A DNA stretch of 64,000 nt from Mycolicibacterium xanthum (GTDB lineage: Bacteria; Actinomycetota; Actinomycetes; Mycobacteriales; Mycobacteriaceae). The position numbers and the translations under genes are program-made. The notes under the pieces were generated by a model. It had not been told where the DNA came from and made no database searches. It saw only the letters and a program-made list of their open reading frames with translations. Numbering within the stretch: position 1 is the first letter of the stretch; every line of letters starts with the position of its first letter. Positions 40,395 through 49,604 of the stretch are shown piece after piece. Location of the stretch: positions 82,017-146,016 of the forward strand of contig NZ_JAIFZS010000020.1 in assembly GCF_019710635.1 (NCBI RefSeq), given 5' to 3'.

Positions 40395-42203
40395 TTACCG
40401 GGGCTTCGTGCCCGCCACGACCTCGTCGGGGTAGCCGTCGTAGAACGGGACGTAGCCCTCGTCGGGACCGGACAACACGAACAGCGGGTCGGTGATCTCG
40501 ACGTCCTCGCAGTCGTCGTCGTCACCGGAGGCGTGGCCGTAGCCCTGCTTGCGCAGGTCCACCTTCTGGTTCTTGAACGTCGAGGTCTGGGCGAGCTCGC
40601 CGACCACCCGCACGAACAGCGGCACCGCGTAGCCCGGCAGCCGGTCGTAGGCGGCGGTGGCCAGGGCCTTGCCGTCGAGCTCATGACCGTCCTTGAGCTG
40701 CACGGCGGCCATGCCGGCCCGGCCGCCGGCGCCGGGCACCTCGACGCCGTAGACGGTCGCGTGCTCGATCTGCGGGTCGGTCGAGATCGCGGCCTCGACC
40801 TCGGTGGTGGCCACGTTCTCGCCCTTCCAGCGGAACGTGTCGCCCAGCCGGTCGGTGAACGCGGCGTGCCCGAAACCCTGGGAACGCATCAGGTCGCCGG
40901 TGTTGAACCAGACGTCGCCCTCCCTGAAGGCGTCGCGGACCAGCTTCTTCTCGGTGGCCGACTTGTCGGTGTAGCCGTCGAACGGCTGCAGGCTGCTGAC
41001 CTTGGACAGCAGCAGCCCCGGCTCGCCGGTCTCGACCTTGTGCACCCGGCCGTCCGGCCCGCGGGTGGGTTCGCCGGTGTGCGCGTCGTACTCGACGAAC
41101 GCGATCGGGCTCGGGCAGATGCCGGTCGTCTTGTCGATGTTGAACACGTTGACGAACGCGGTGTTGCCCTCGCTGGCGGCGTAGAACTCGCAGACCCGCT
41201 TGATGCCGAACCGCTCGGTGAACTCGTCCCAGATCGCCGGGCGCAGCCCGTTGCCGCAGATCACCCGGACCCGGTGGGCGCGGTCGGTGGGCTTGGGCGG
41301 CTGGTTGAGCAGATAGGTGCAGATCTCGCCGATGTAGACGAACGCGGTCGCGTCGTAGCGGATGATGTCGTCCCAGAACCGCGAGGCCGAGAAGGACTTG
41401 CCCAGAGCCAGCGTCGCGCCGGAGTTCAGCACCGACGACAGCGCCACCGTCAGCGCGTTGTTGTGATACAGCGGCAGGCAGCAGTACAGCGTGTCGCTGC
41501 TGTTCAGCCGCAACCCCAGGCCGCCGAATCCGGCCAGCGCGCGCAACCACCGGTAGTGCGTCATCACGCTGGCCTTGGGCATGCCGGTGGTGCCGGACGT
41601 GAAGATGTAGAACGCCTTGTCCTTGGCCAGCACCGCCGACGTGGTGGCCGGATTCGTGGTCGGCGCGGTGGCCGACAGTTGCACGACCTCGTCGGCGGTG
41701 AGCAGGCCGGTGGTGTCCGCGCCGCTCTCGCCGATCGGTTCGACGAAGTCGACCTCGGCGACCACCACCCGGGCGCCGAGCAGCCCGAGGCTGTGCTTGA
41801 GCACGTCGCCGCGCTGGTGGAAGTTGATCATCCCGGCGATCGCGCCGCACTTGACCGCGGCCAGCATCAGCAGCACCGACTCCGGCGAGTTGCGCAGCAT
41901 GAGGCCCACGACGTCCCCGTGCCCGACCCCGCGGGCGGCCAGCACCGCGGCATATCGGTTGACCGTCTCGTTGGCCTCGCGGTAGGTCAGCCGCTGGTCG
42001 CCGAACTTCAGGAAGATGTTGTCGGCGTAGTGTTCCGCCCGGTCCTGGAACACCCTGCCGATCGAGGTCTTCGCCGACGGGCGCGCCCCGAAGCCGGTGA
42101 CGACCCCGCGAACGATCGTCGGAGCGTCCATCAGCAGACCCGGAAGCCGGCCGACGATGTCGAGCAACCCGACACTCTTGCGGGCCCCGGATTTCTCGCT
42201 CAT
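40395..42203 (-). CDS. fadD6: Long/very-long-chain acyl-CoA synthetase (FadD6, FATP-like)
   Basis: 602 residues of the AMP-binding superfamily: P-loop FIFTSGTTGMPKAS (about residue 195), NALTVALSSVLNSG, FYAASEGN (the FATP-type motif A5), and the C-terminal DRLGDTFRWKGENVATTEVE hinge and lid. It activates fatty acids to acyl-CoA via acyl-AMP and may couple activation to uptake, as other FATP-like proteins do. ATG 42203 follows GGGGAGAG and gives the usual length (about 597 in M. tuberculosis); a longer open frame reaches 42257. Confidence 0.93.
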   Translation of the reverse strand: MSEKSGARKSVGLLDIVGRLPGLLMDAPTIVRGVVTGFGARPSAKTSIGRVFQDRAEHYADNIFLKFGDQRLTYREANETVNRYAAVLAARGVGHGDVVGLMLRNSPESVLLMLAAVKCGAIAGMINFHQRGDVLKHSLGLLGARVVVAEVDFVEPIGESGADTTGLLTADEVVQLSATAPTTNPATTSAVLAKDKAFYIFTSGTTGMPKASVMTHYRWLRALAGFGGLGLRLNSSDTLYCCLPLYHNNALTVALSSVLNSGATLALGKSFSASRFWDDIIRYDATAFVYIGEICTYLLNQPPKPTDRAHRVRVICGNGLRPAIWDEFTERFGIKRVCEFYAASEGNTAFVNVFNIDKTTGICPSPIAFVEYDAHTGEPTRGPDGRVHKVETGEPGLLLSKVSSLQPFDGYTDKSATEKKLVRDAFREGDVWFNTGDLMRSQGFGHAAFTDRLGDTFRWKGENVATTEVEAAISTDPQIEHATVYGVEVPGAGGRAGMAAVQLKDGHELDGKALATAAYDRLPGYAVPLFVRVVGELAQTSTFKNQKVDLRKQGYGHASGDDDDCEDVEITDPLFVLSGPDEGYVPFYDGYPDEVVAGTKPR

Positions 42204-42272
42204 ATCTGCTCTCCCCTCATCCAGCGCCACGTCGGCGCGCGCCGGTCGGTCTGACACCCTAGTTGCGGCGGA

Positions 42273-42839
42273 TCAGGCGCGGTCGGCAGGTGCGCACGCG
42301 GCGAGGGCGGCTTCGACGTCGGCGACGACGACGAGTCGCCCCAGTGCGTCCTCGGCGACATAGCCGCTCCCGACCAACCCGCGCAGCCAGGCCAACAGGC
42401 CGTCGTAGTGCCCCAGCGGATCGAGCATCACGACCGGCTTGGAGTGCATACCCAGATAACCGGCGGTCCAGGCTTCGAAAAACTCCTCGAGCGTGCCGAT
42501 GCCGCCGGGCAACGCGATGAACGCGTCGGCGCGGTCCTCCATCACCTGTTTGCGTTCCCGCATCGTGTCGGTGACGACGAGTTCGCCGGCCTCGGTGTCG
42601 GCGACCTCGCGATGCACCAGCGCCTTCGGGATGACCCCGACCGTGTGCCCGCCGTGCGAGCGGGCCGCGGTCGCTATCGCCCCCATCGCCGAGACGTTGC
42701 CGCCGCCGGAGACCAGCGTCCAACCGCTGTCGGCGATCGCCTTGCCCAGTTTGCGGGCCAGTTCCAGAAGCTCGGGATGCGTGGGGCCCGACGCGCAATA
42801 GACGCAGACAGCCCATTCACGGTCGGGTTCTCGGGACAT
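42273..42839 (-). CDS. LOG-family Rossmann protein (Rv1205-like)
   Basis: 188 residues with the family motifs SGGGNVSAMG, MRERKQVM and PGGIGTLEEFFE. LOG (Lonely Guy) enzymes are phosphoribohydrolases that free cytokinins from their nucleotide monophosphates; Rv1205 was reported to do this in M. tuberculosis. In this organism the reaction is inferred. ATG 42839 has TAGGTT 7 nt upstream (leaderless), supporting it over ATG 42857. Confidence 0.9.
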   Translation of the reverse strand: MSREPDREWAVCVYCASGPTHPELLELARKLGKAIADSGWTLVSGGGNVSAMGAIATAARSHGGHTVGVIPKALVHREVADTEAGELVVTDTMRERKQVMEDRADAFIALPGGIGTLEEFFEAWTAGYLGMHSKPVVMLDPLGHYDGLLAWLRGLVGSGYVAEDALGRLVVVADVEAALAACAPADRA

Positions 42840-42846
42840 AGGCACA

Positions 42847-42862
42847 AACCTAGCCATACACT
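42847..42862. promoter_or_regulatory. Divergent leaderless promoters, LOG gene and ATPase gene
   Basis: On the minus strand TAGGTT (42852-42847) lies 7 nt before ATG 42839. On the plus strand TACACT (42857-42862) lies 6 nt before GTG 42869. Only 29 bp separate the two starts, so the promoters are back to back. Confidence 0.5.
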
Positions 42863-42868
42863 CCGGCC

Positions 42869-44899
42869 GTGCCTGTACACGTGCCGGTTCGCTGGGTCAC
42901 CGCACCGCAGGACCCCACGCTCGAACAGCTCGAGCGTGCTGTGCGGAACCGCGCGGGGGCGGTGCTGATCGGTCCGGACGGTGTCGGCAAGACGACGCTG
43001 GCCAGGCAGGCCGCCGACCGGGTCGGACCGGACTTCCCGCGCGTCGACCGGGTGCGGGCGACCGCGACCCGCCCGGCGATCCCGTTCGCCGCGTTCGAGC
43101 ACCTCATCGACGTGCCCGAGACCGGCAAGACCGCCGCCGTGCTGCAGGCGGCCCGGGAGACCCTCGGCGACGGCCGCCTGCTGGTGATCGACGACGCACA
43201 CCTGCTGGACGCGCTGTCGGCGGCACTGGTCTATCAGCTGGCGGTCGGCGGCACCGCGCACATCCTGCTCACCACCGCCGACGACTCCCGGGCGCCCGCC
43301 GAGATCCCGGCGCTGTGGCGCGACGGCCTGGTGACCCGGATCGACCTTCACCCGCCCGGCCACGACGACGGGCGGCTGATGGCCCAGATCGCGGAATACG
43401 TCGACACGTTGCCCGCCACCGCCCAGCGGGTGCTGGAGTACCTGGCGGTGGCCGACCCGCTGACCCTCGAGGATGCGGCGGCGCTGACCAGCGCCGGCGC
43501 GGTCGACGACGCGGTGCAGTCCGGGGCCGTGGCAGTCGGGCAGGACGGCCTGCGGCCCGGTCATCCGCTGTTCCTCGACGCGGTGCGCGGCGCGCTGGGC
43601 GGGCCCGACCTGAGACGGCTGCGCACCGCCGTGGTCGAACAGCTCTCGACCCACGGCGCGCCCGAGGTGGTCGGGCGGCTGCGACTGGCGGCGCTGGCGA
43701 TCGACAGCGACCGGCCGCTGCCGGCGACCGAGGTGTGCGCGGCGGCCCGGGAAGCGTTGCGGCTCGGTGATCTGGAGCTCAGCGAGCACCTCGGGCAGTC
43801 GGCTCTCGGGCGCGGCGTCGACCTCGACGCACGGCTCACCGTCGGCTACGCGCTGGCCTGGCAGGGCCGCGGCCGGGAGGCCGACGCGGTTCTCGCCGAG
43901 ATCGACCCCGGGGTGCTGAGCGAAGCCGAGTTGATGGCGTGGGCGCTGCCGACGGCTGCCAACCGGTTCTGGATGCTCTCGGAGCCGGAGCGGGCGACGG
44001 CCTTCCTGCGCAGTATCAGGAACAAGGTGTCCTCTCCCGCGGCGCGCACCACCCTGGATGCGCTGTCGGCGACGTTCGCGATGAACGCGGGGAACCTGTC
44101 GCTGGCCGCCACGCTTGCCGGCGAGGTGCTGGGCTCGGGCCAGGCCGACGACACCGCGATCGGCTGGGCCGCCTCGACGGCGGCGTTGTGCGCGGCCCGC
44201 GCAGGCCGGTTCGCCGAGGTCGATCCGCTCGCCGAACGGGCCATGTCGGCCGGCCAGCCCGGGCTGCTGCGGTTCACCAGCGGGTTCGCGCAGACCACGA
44301 CGCTGGCGCTGACCGGCGAGCCGGAGCGGGCGCTGACGTTGGCCAGGCAACTCACCGATTTCGCGCAGCGGCGGCAGCCGGGGCGCGCGATCGGTGAGTT
44401 GCTCACCGCCGAGGTGCTGATCGCCACCGACGACGCGACGGGCGCGGTGCCGTTGCTGCGCGACGCCACCGCGACCCTGGCGCCGACGGGCTACTCCTGG
44501 GGTCCGCTGGCCTGGATGCTGCTCGCACAGGCGCTGGGCCGGCTGGGTCAACCGGTCGAGGCGGGCAAGGCACTGGCCCGCGCGGAGTCCCGGCACGGCC
44601 TGAAGTCGATGCTGTTCGCCCCCGAGTTGGCGCTGGCACGGGCGTGGACGGCGGCCGCCCGCCGAGACTCGCACGCCGCGGTGGCCGCTGCGCGGGAGGC
44701 CGCACGCACGGCCGAGCGCAGCGGGCAGACCGCGATGACGCTGCGGGCGCTGCACGACGCCGCTCTGCTCGGCGACCCCCGGGCCGCCGACGACATCGGC
44801 CGGTGGTGCGGCGGGCTCGCCGACACCGCATTCGGCCGCTCGGCGCTGGCGCATGCCGCGGCGGCGCGGGGGTCGGATTCTGGTGATCGGACCCCCTGA
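42869..44899 (+). CDS. STAND/AAA-type ATPase without HTH (Rv1204c-like)
   Basis: 676 residues. P-loop GPDGVGKTTLARQ near residue 35 and Walker B LLVIDDAHLLD near 108 define the NTPase; the remaining 400 residues are Ala/Leu-rich helical repeats of TPR/SARP-like type. LuxR-family LAL regulators have this layout but add a C-terminal DNA-binding domain; none is seen here. The next gene encodes a T7SS-type secreted protein, an arrangement conserved with Rv1203c-Rv1204c, so a link to secretion is possible. The function is unknown. Confidence 0.75.
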   Translation: MPVHVPVRWVTAPQDPTLEQLERAVRNRAGAVLIGPDGVGKTTLARQAADRVGPDFPRVDRVRATATRPAIPFAAFEHLIDVPETGKTAAVLQAARETLGDGRLLVIDDAHLLDALSAALVYQLAVGGTAHILLTTADDSRAPAEIPALWRDGLVTRIDLHPPGHDDGRLMAQIAEYVDTLPATAQRVLEYLAVADPLTLEDAAALTSAGAVDDAVQSGAVAVGQDGLRPGHPLFLDAVRGALGGPDLRRLRTAVVEQLSTHGAPEVVGRLRLAALAIDSDRPLPATEVCAAAREALRLGDLELSEHLGQSALGRGVDLDARLTVGYALAWQGRGREADAVLAEIDPGVLSEAELMAWALPTAANRFWMLSEPERATAFLRSIRNKVSSPAARTTLDALSATFAMNAGNLSLAATLAGEVLGSGQADDTAIGWAASTAALCAARAGRFAEVDPLAERAMSAGQPGLLRFTSGFAQTTTLALTGEPERALTLARQLTDFAQRRQPGRAIGELLTAEVLIATDDATGAVPLLRDATATLAPTGYSWGPLAWMLLAQALGRLGQPVEAGKALARAESRHGLKSMLFAPELALARAWTAAARRDSHAAVAAAREAARTAERSGQTAMTLRALHDAALLGDPRAADDIGRWCGGLADTAFGRSALAHAAAARGSDSGDRTP

Positions 44900-44944
44900 A
44901 CCGCGACCGTAAAATCGGTTCGTGCACGTTCCCGGAGGCAAGCG

Positions 44945-45709
44945 ATGACCGAACCGCTGTCCGTCAACACCGACGGAGTCCGTTCCCTGTCCGATATCCA
45001 CAGCACCGTGGCCGCCGGCCTGGGCTCGGTGTCGGCCGCGGCCCCCGGTGCCGCGGCGGTCACGACGTCGCACGGCACCATCGCCTCCGCCGTCGACACC
45101 GCGTTGAAGGCCGCCCTGGGCAGCCGGTCCTCCACCATGACGACCACGCAGGCCAGCGGGGCCAGGATCTCGGAGTTGCTGCATCAGGCCGCGCTGGCCT
45201 ACGAGCGCGGTGATCAGCGCGGGGCCGAGGCGATCCGGTCGGCCGCCGACGCGATCGCCCGGGGCGAGACACCGGCGGGTCCGGCTGGTTCGGCTGGTTC
45301 GGCGGGTTCGGCCGCAGCCGTGGGTGCAGCGGGTGCGTCACCTGCAGCGGGAGGCTCCGACACGATCGGACAGCTGGCCGGCCAGTTGAGCCAGCTCGGC
45401 CAGACGGGTCAGCAGCTCGGTGCGCCGCTGTCCGCGCTGGGTCAGCCGCTGCAACAGCTTCCCCAGCAGGTCATGCAGGGCGTTCAGCAGATCGCCCAGA
45501 CCACCGCGCAGGCCACGGGATCCGAAGCCGCTGTGGCGCAGCCGGCCGAGGGGTCCACGATGGCGGAGGAGCGGCAGCGGCCCGACGGGGACACAGCGCC
45601 CGACGACGATGCCGGTGCCGCTCCCGGGGCCACCTCGGGCGCCGGACAGGCACCGATCGACCTGCCGCAGGCCGCCCCGGTCACCCCGACGCAGCCGGCT
45701 ACCGATTAG
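44945..45709 (+). CDS. EspC/WXG-like type VII secretion substrate candidate (Rv1203c-like)
   Basis: 254 residues. Residues 1-105 form a helical hairpin typical of ESX-1 secretion-associated (DUF2580/EspC-like) proteins, ending in ALAYERGDQRGAE, where YERGD fits the YxxxD/E secretion signal. The rest is low-complexity: GSAGSAGSA repeats, Gln-rich QLGQTGQQLG and an acidic Pro/Ala tail. Secretion via ESX is inferred from these motifs. ATG 44945 follows GGAGGC. It is 45 nt after the ATPase gene and probably co-transcribed. Confidence 0.7.
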   Translation: MTEPLSVNTDGVRSLSDIHSTVAAGLGSVSAAAPGAAAVTTSHGTIASAVDTALKAALGSRSSTMTTTQASGARISELLHQAALAYERGDQRGAEAIRSAADAIARGETPAGPAGSAGSAGSAAAVGAAGASPAAGGSDTIGQLAGQLSQLGQTGQQLGAPLSALGQPLQQLPQQVMQGVQQIAQTTAQATGSEAAVAQPAEGSTMAEERQRPDGDTAPDDDAGAAPGATSGAGQAPIDLPQAAPVTPTQPATD

Positions 45710-45715
45710 CCCCGA

Positions 45716-47335
45716 TCAGCCCTCAACGAGCACGCCGCCACCGAGGCGCAGCACCCGGTGCACGCCGACCCCGTCGAGAAACGCCTCGTCGTGGCTGACC
45801 AGGATGAACGCGCCCCGGTAGGCGGCCAGGGCGGATTCCAGCTGTCCGACGCCGGCCAGGTCGAGGCTGTTGGTCGGCTCGTCGAGCAACAGCAACTGTG
45901 GCGCCGGCTCGGCGAACAGCACGCAGGCCAGCGTCGCGCGCAGCCGCTCCCCACCGGAGAGCGCGGCCGCCGGGAGGTCGACGGCGTCGCCGCGAAACAA
46001 GAACTGCGCCAACAGGTGCCGCCGCCTCGTCGCCGACAGCCCGGGAGCGAACCAGGCGAGATTCTGCGCCACGGTGCGTTCGTCGTCGAGCAGGTCGAGA
46101 CGTTGCGACAGGTAGGCGACCCGCCCGCCGGCGACCCACACCGTGCCCTCGTCGGGGGCGAGCGCACCGAGCAGCACGCGCAGCAACGTGGTCTTGCCGG
46201 CGCCGTTGACACCGGTCAGCGCGACTCGCTCCGGGCCACGCACCGCCAGATCGACCCCGGTCAGCACGTCGCGGTCACCGCGCACGAGCCGCAACCCGTT
46301 GGCGGCGAGCACGGTTCGGCCCGCCGGTACCTCCGTGCCGGGCAGGTCGAGCACCAGGGTGTCGTCGCCTGACAACCTTCGCTCCGCGTCGTCCAGCCTG
46401 GCCTGCGCGTCGTCGATCCGTCGGGCGTGGACGTCGTCCACGCGGCCCGCGGTCTCCTGTGCACGCCGCTTCATCGCGCCGGCGAGGATCTTCGGAAGAC
46501 CCGCGTCCTTGACTGTGCGTGCCGCGTTGCCGTTGCGCCGGGCCAACCGCTCACGGGCCTGCTGACGCTGCCGCTTCTCTCGGCGCAGCTGCCGTTCGGC
46601 GGTGCGCACGGCGCCTTCGGCGGCCCGCCGGGCGTCGTCGACTGCTCCCCGGTAGGCGGTGAAACAGCCACCGAACAAGGCGATCTCACCGCGGTGCAGC
46701 TCGGCGATGCGATCCATCCGGTCCAGCAGCATCCGGTCGTGGCTGACCAGCAGCAGGCAACCGCCGAAGCCGTCGAGCGCATCGGAGAACCGCTGGCGCG
46801 CATCGGTGTCGAGGTTGTTCGTCGGCTCGTCGAGCAGCAACACCGCCGGGTTGCCGAGCAGCGCACCGGCCAGGCCCAGGGTTACCGCCTCGCCGCCGGA
46901 CAACGTCCGCAGTGACCGGTTCAGATCGATATGGCCGAGACCGAGACGATCGAGTTGCGCGCGGGTGCGCTCCTCGACGTCCCAGTCCTGTCCGATCGCG
47001 GCGAACACCGTCTCGCTGGCGTCGCCGGCGGCCAGCGCGTCCAGGGCGTCGATCACCGCTGCCACGCCGAGCATCTCGGCGACCGACCGGTCGTCGATCA
47101 GCGGCAGCGTCTGGGGCAGGTAGCCGACGGAGCCGCGCACCGCCACGGTCCCGGCAGTCGGCCGCAGGTCGCCGGCGATCAACCGCAGCAGCGTGCTCTT
47201 GCCCGCACCGTTGGGCGCGACCAGACCGGTGCGGCCGGGACCGAGGGCGACGGACAGATCGGTGATCACCGGCGTGTCGTCGGGCCAGGCGAAGGACAGG
47301 TGGTTGCAGACCACCGAGGAACTGGTGGAAGACAT
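45716..47335 (-). CDS. ABC-F family ATPase (ribosome-associated)
   Basis: 539 residues with two ABC cassettes and no TM segments: Walker A APNGAGKST and GVNGAGKTT, signatures LSGGEAVTL and LSGGERLRA, Walker B LLLDEPTNNLD and LLLDEPTNSLD. A long arginine-rich linker (about 240-300) joins them, as in antibiotic-resistance ABC-F proteins that act on the ribosome. In mycobacteria the related Rv1473 belongs to the WhiB7 regulon. The leader carries a short uORF and hairpins, see the next entries. Drug class is unknown. Convergent with the EspC-like gene by 6 nt. Confidence 0.88.
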   Translation of the reverse strand: MSSTSSSVVCNHLSFAWPDDTPVITDLSVALGPGRTGLVAPNGAGKSTLLRLIAGDLRPTAGTVAVRGSVGYLPQTLPLIDDRSVAEMLGVAAVIDALDALAAGDASETVFAAIGQDWDVEERTRAQLDRLGLGHIDLNRSLRTLSGGEAVTLGLAGALLGNPAVLLLDEPTNNLDTDARQRFSDALDGFGGCLLLVSHDRMLLDRMDRIAELHRGEIALFGGCFTAYRGAVDDARRAAEGAVRTAERQLRREKRQRQQARERLARRNGNAARTVKDAGLPKILAGAMKRRAQETAGRVDDVHARRIDDAQARLDDAERRLSGDDTLVLDLPGTEVPAGRTVLAANGLRLVRGDRDVLTGVDLAVRGPERVALTGVNGAGKTTLLRVLLGALAPDEGTVWVAGGRVAYLSQRLDLLDDERTVAQNLAWFAPGLSATRRRHLLAQFLFRGDAVDLPAAALSGGERLRATLACVLFAEPAPQLLLLDEPTNSLDLAGVGQLESALAAYRGAFILVSHDEAFLDGVGVHRVLRLGGGVLVEG

Positions 47336-47466
47336 GCGAGAACGCTCTCGAGGAGGCGGGCCGCGCCGGCCCGCGAAGTGGCAAGGACGCACGTACCGGG
47401 ATCTACCCGGTGATGTCGTCTCCCAGCATGATGTCCACGCTAGCGGCGCCGTCAACCGGTTAAATA
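47336..47466 (-). promoter_or_regulatory. ABC-F 5' leader: promoter, hairpins, likely attenuator
   Basis: Reading the minus strand: AT-rich TATTTAA, TTGACG at 47455-47450, TAGCGT at 47442-47437, a uORF from 47429, a 7-bp GC hairpin GCGGGCC-GGCGC-GGCCCGC at 47374-47356, and a small stem CGAGA-GCGT-TCTCG at 47350-47337 covering the ribosome binding region. The TTGACG-TAGCGT spacing is only 7 nt, so which -35 is used is unclear. The layout suits translation-controlled attenuation. Confidence 0.5.
47403..47429 (-). CDS. Eight-codon upstream ORF in the ABC-F leader
   Basis: ATG 47429 opens the peptide MLGDDITG followed by TAG. It starts 7 nt after the -10-like TAGCGT, the leaderless spacing seen at other genes here. 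Stalled translation at this uORF could alter folding of the hairpins before the ABC-F start. Confidence 0.4.
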   Translation of the reverse strand: MLGDDITG

Positions 47467-48519
47467 GCGCCTCAGCGTGTCGGTCACCGCGGTGATCTGC
47501 CAGGCGTCGACGTGTTCGTCGGCGCGGTGCGCCAGGTTCGGGTCGCCCGGCCCGTAGTTGACGGCGGGGATGCCCAGTGCCGCGAACCGGGCCACGTCGG
47601 TCCAGCCGTACTTGGCGCGGACCTGGCCGCCGGCCGCGCCGACCAGCGCCGCCGCAGCGGGTTTGGTCAGGCCGGGCAGCGCCCCGGCAGCCGAGTCGGT
47701 GAGCTCGATGGCGACGTCGAGCCCGTCGAAGACCTCGCACACGTGGGCGTAGGCCGCCTCGACGCTGCGGTCGGGTGCGAAGCGGAAGTTCACCGTCACC
47801 GTCGCCGCGTCGGGCACCACGTTGCCCGCGATGCCCCCGTCGATGCGAACCGCCGACAGCCCTTCGCGGTACACGCAGCCATCGATGTCGACGCTGCGCG
47901 GCCGGTACTGGTTGAGTCGGGCCAGCACCGCACCGAGCTTGTGAATCGCGTTGTCCCCCAACCAGGACCGTGCGGAGTGCGCTCGTGTACCCGCGGCGCC
48001 GATCGCCACCCGCAGCGTGCCCTGGCAGCCCGCCTCGATGAACCCGCCGGACGGCTCACCGAGGATCGCGACGTCGGCGGCCAGCCAGTCGGGCAGCTCG
48101 CGTTCGATGCGGCCCAGCCCGTTGGCGGTGGCCTCGATCTCCTCGCAGTCGTACATCACCAGCGTGATGTCGTGAGCCGGGTCGGCGACCGTGGCGGCCA
48201 GATGCAGGAACACCGCATCCCCGGACTTCATGTCCGAGGTGCCACAGCCGTGCAGCACGCCGTCGACCAGCCGGCTGGGCAGGTTGTCGGCGGCGGGCAC
48301 GGTGTCGGTGTGCCCGGCCAGCAACACCCGCGACGGCTTGCCGAGGTCGGTTCGGGCCAGCACCGCGTCACCGTTGCGGATCACCTCGAAGCCGACGGCC
48401 TGCTCGCGCAGCGCCGCCTCGATCTCGTCGGCGATCCGCGTCTCGTGCCGGGATTCGCTGGGGATGTCCACCAGCGCCGCGGTCAACGCGATCGGGTCAC
48501 CGTGCAAGTCGAGCACCAC
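47452..48519 (-). CDS. dapE: Succinyl-diaminopimelate desuccinylase
   Basis: 355 residues, M20 metallopeptidase fold: metal ligands in [20 protein letters not shown] (bridging Asp) and YDCEEIEA (catalytic Glu-Glu), plus [14 protein letters not shown]. It hydrolyses N-succinyl-LL-2,6-diaminopimelate, supplying meso-DAP for peptidoglycan and lysine. GTG 48519 is leaderless-like (TAACGT 7 nt upstream) and 24 bp from the dapD start: two enzymes of one pathway from overlapping divergent promoters. Corresponds to Rv1202. Confidence 0.94.
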   Translation of the reverse strand: MVLDLHGDPIALTAALVDIPSESRHETRIADEIEAALREQAVGFEVIRNGDAVLARTDLGKPSRVLLAGHTDTVPAADNLPSRLVDGVLHGCGTSDMKSGDAVFLHLAATVADPAHDITLVMYDCEEIEATANGLGRIERELPDWLAADVAILGEPSGGFIEAGCQGTLRVAIGAAGTRAHSARSWLGDNAIHKLGAVLARLNQYRPRSVDIDGCVYREGLSAVRIDGGIAGNVVPDAATVTVNFRFAPDRSVEAAYAHVCEVFDGLDVAIELTDSAAGALPGLTKPAAAALVGAAGGQVRAKYGWTDVARFAALGIPAVNYGPGDPNLAHRADEHVDAWQITAVTDTLRRYLTG

Positions 48520-48526
48520 GCACCTG

Positions 48527-48536
48527 ACGTTAGTCT
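48527..48536. promoter_or_regulatory. Overlapping divergent -10 elements of dapE and dapD
   Basis: Minus strand TAACGT (48532-48527) and plus strand TAGTCT (48531-48536) overlap by 2 bp. Each lies exactly 7 nt before its GTG start. Both transcripts should be leaderless, and polymerase cannot occupy both promoters at once. Confidence 0.65.
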
Positions 48537-48543
48537 TAGCGCC

Positions 48544-49488
48544 GTGAGTTCTGCATCAGGCATCGGCGTCGCCACGATCACCGCCGACGGAACGGTCCTC
48601 GACACCTGGTTCCCGGCACCGGAGCTGACCGGCGACGGCCCCTCCGGCACGGTCCGGGTGTCGGTGGCCGAGGTGCCCGACGAACTGGCCGGGCTCGTCG
48701 GCCGCGACGAGGACCGCGGCGTCGAGACCGTCGTGGTGCGCACCGTGATCGCCTCGCTGCAGGACAAGGCGGTCGACGCGTACGACGCCTACCTGCGCCT
48801 GCACCTGTTGTCCCACCGGCTGGTGGCGCCGCATGGGCTCAACGCCGACGGGCTGTTCGGCGTGCTGACCAACGTCGTCTGGACCAATCACGGTCCGTGC
48901 GCGATCGAGGGCTTCGAGACCGTGCGCGCCCGACTGCGCCGGCGTGGAGCGGTTACCGTCTACGGCGTGGACAAGTTCCCGCGGATGGTGGACTACGTGC
49001 TGCCCTCCGGCGTTCGCATCGCCGACGCCGACCGGGTCCGGCTCGGGGCACACCTCGCCGCCGGCACCACCGTCATGCACGAAGGGTTCGTCAACTTCAA
49101 CGCCGGCACGCTGGGCAGCTCGATGGTCGAGGGCCGCATCTCGGCCGGGGTGGTGGTCGACGACGGATCCGACGTCGGCGGCGGCGCCTCCATCATGGGC
49201 ACGCTCTCCGGCGGCGGTACGGAGGTCATCTCGGTCGGCAAGCGCTGCCTGCTCGGCGCCAACGCGGGCCTCGGCATCTCGCTCGGGGACGACTGTGTGA
49301 TCGAGGCCGGCCTGTATGTGACCGCGGGCACCAAGGTCACTCTCCGCGACGGGCAGACCGTCAAGGCGCGCGAATTGTCCGGCTCGAGCAACCTGCTGTT
49401 CCGCCGCAACTCGGTCAGCGGGGCGGTCGAGGTGGTCAAGCGCGACGGCACCGGCATCACACTGAACGAAGCCCTGCACGCCAACTAG
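48544..49488 (+). CDS. dapD: Tetrahydrodipicolinate N-succinyltransferase
   Basis: 314 residues of the actinobacterial DapD type: an N-terminal domain ([18 protein letters not shown]) followed by a left-handed beta-helix (about 150-270; hexapeptides such as [40 protein letters not shown]). It succinylates tetrahydrodipicolinate in lysine/DAP synthesis. The frame is open back to 47512, antisense to dapE, but GTG 48544 with its -10 and the known N-terminus fix the start. Corresponds to Rv1201c. Confidence 0.95.
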   Translation: MSSASGIGVATITADGTVLDTWFPAPELTGDGPSGTVRVSVAEVPDELAGLVGRDEDRGVETVVVRTVIASLQDKAVDAYDAYLRLHLLSHRLVAPHGLNADGLFGVLTNVVWTNHGPCAIEGFETVRARLRRRGAVTVYGVDKFPRMVDYVLPSGVRIADADRVRLGAHLAAGTTVMHEGFVNFNAGTLGSSMVEGRISAGVVVDDGSDVGGGASIMGTLSGGGTEVISVGKRCLLGANAGLGISLGDDCVIEAGLYVTAGTKVTLRDGQTVKARELSGSSNLLFRRNSVSGAVEVVKRDGTGITLNEALHAN

Positions 49489-49516
49489 GCCGCCGCGTGC
49501 GCGTGCGCGAGCGCGC

Positions 49517-49595
49517 GCACCTTCCTCCCGGCGAGCGCGCGGGTCTGTGCGACCGCGCGCGGCGTGTCGCGTGCGTGAGCGCGCGCTCGTCGGCG
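49517..49595 (+). repeat. Dispersed palindromic element, copy D
   Basis: GCACCTTCCTCCCGGCGAGC leads into GCGCGGGTCTGTGCG; the right arm reads GGCGTGTCGCGTGCG then GAGCGCGCGCTCGTCGGCG. It lies between convergent dapD and the M15 lipoprotein gene. Confidence 0.75.
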
Positions 49596-49604
49596 CCGGG
49601 CGCG

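Noticed and set aside
47512..48543. 344-codon upstream extension of dapD
   Set aside because: It is antisense to dapE. The DapD N-terminus and the leaderless promoter fix the start at 48544.
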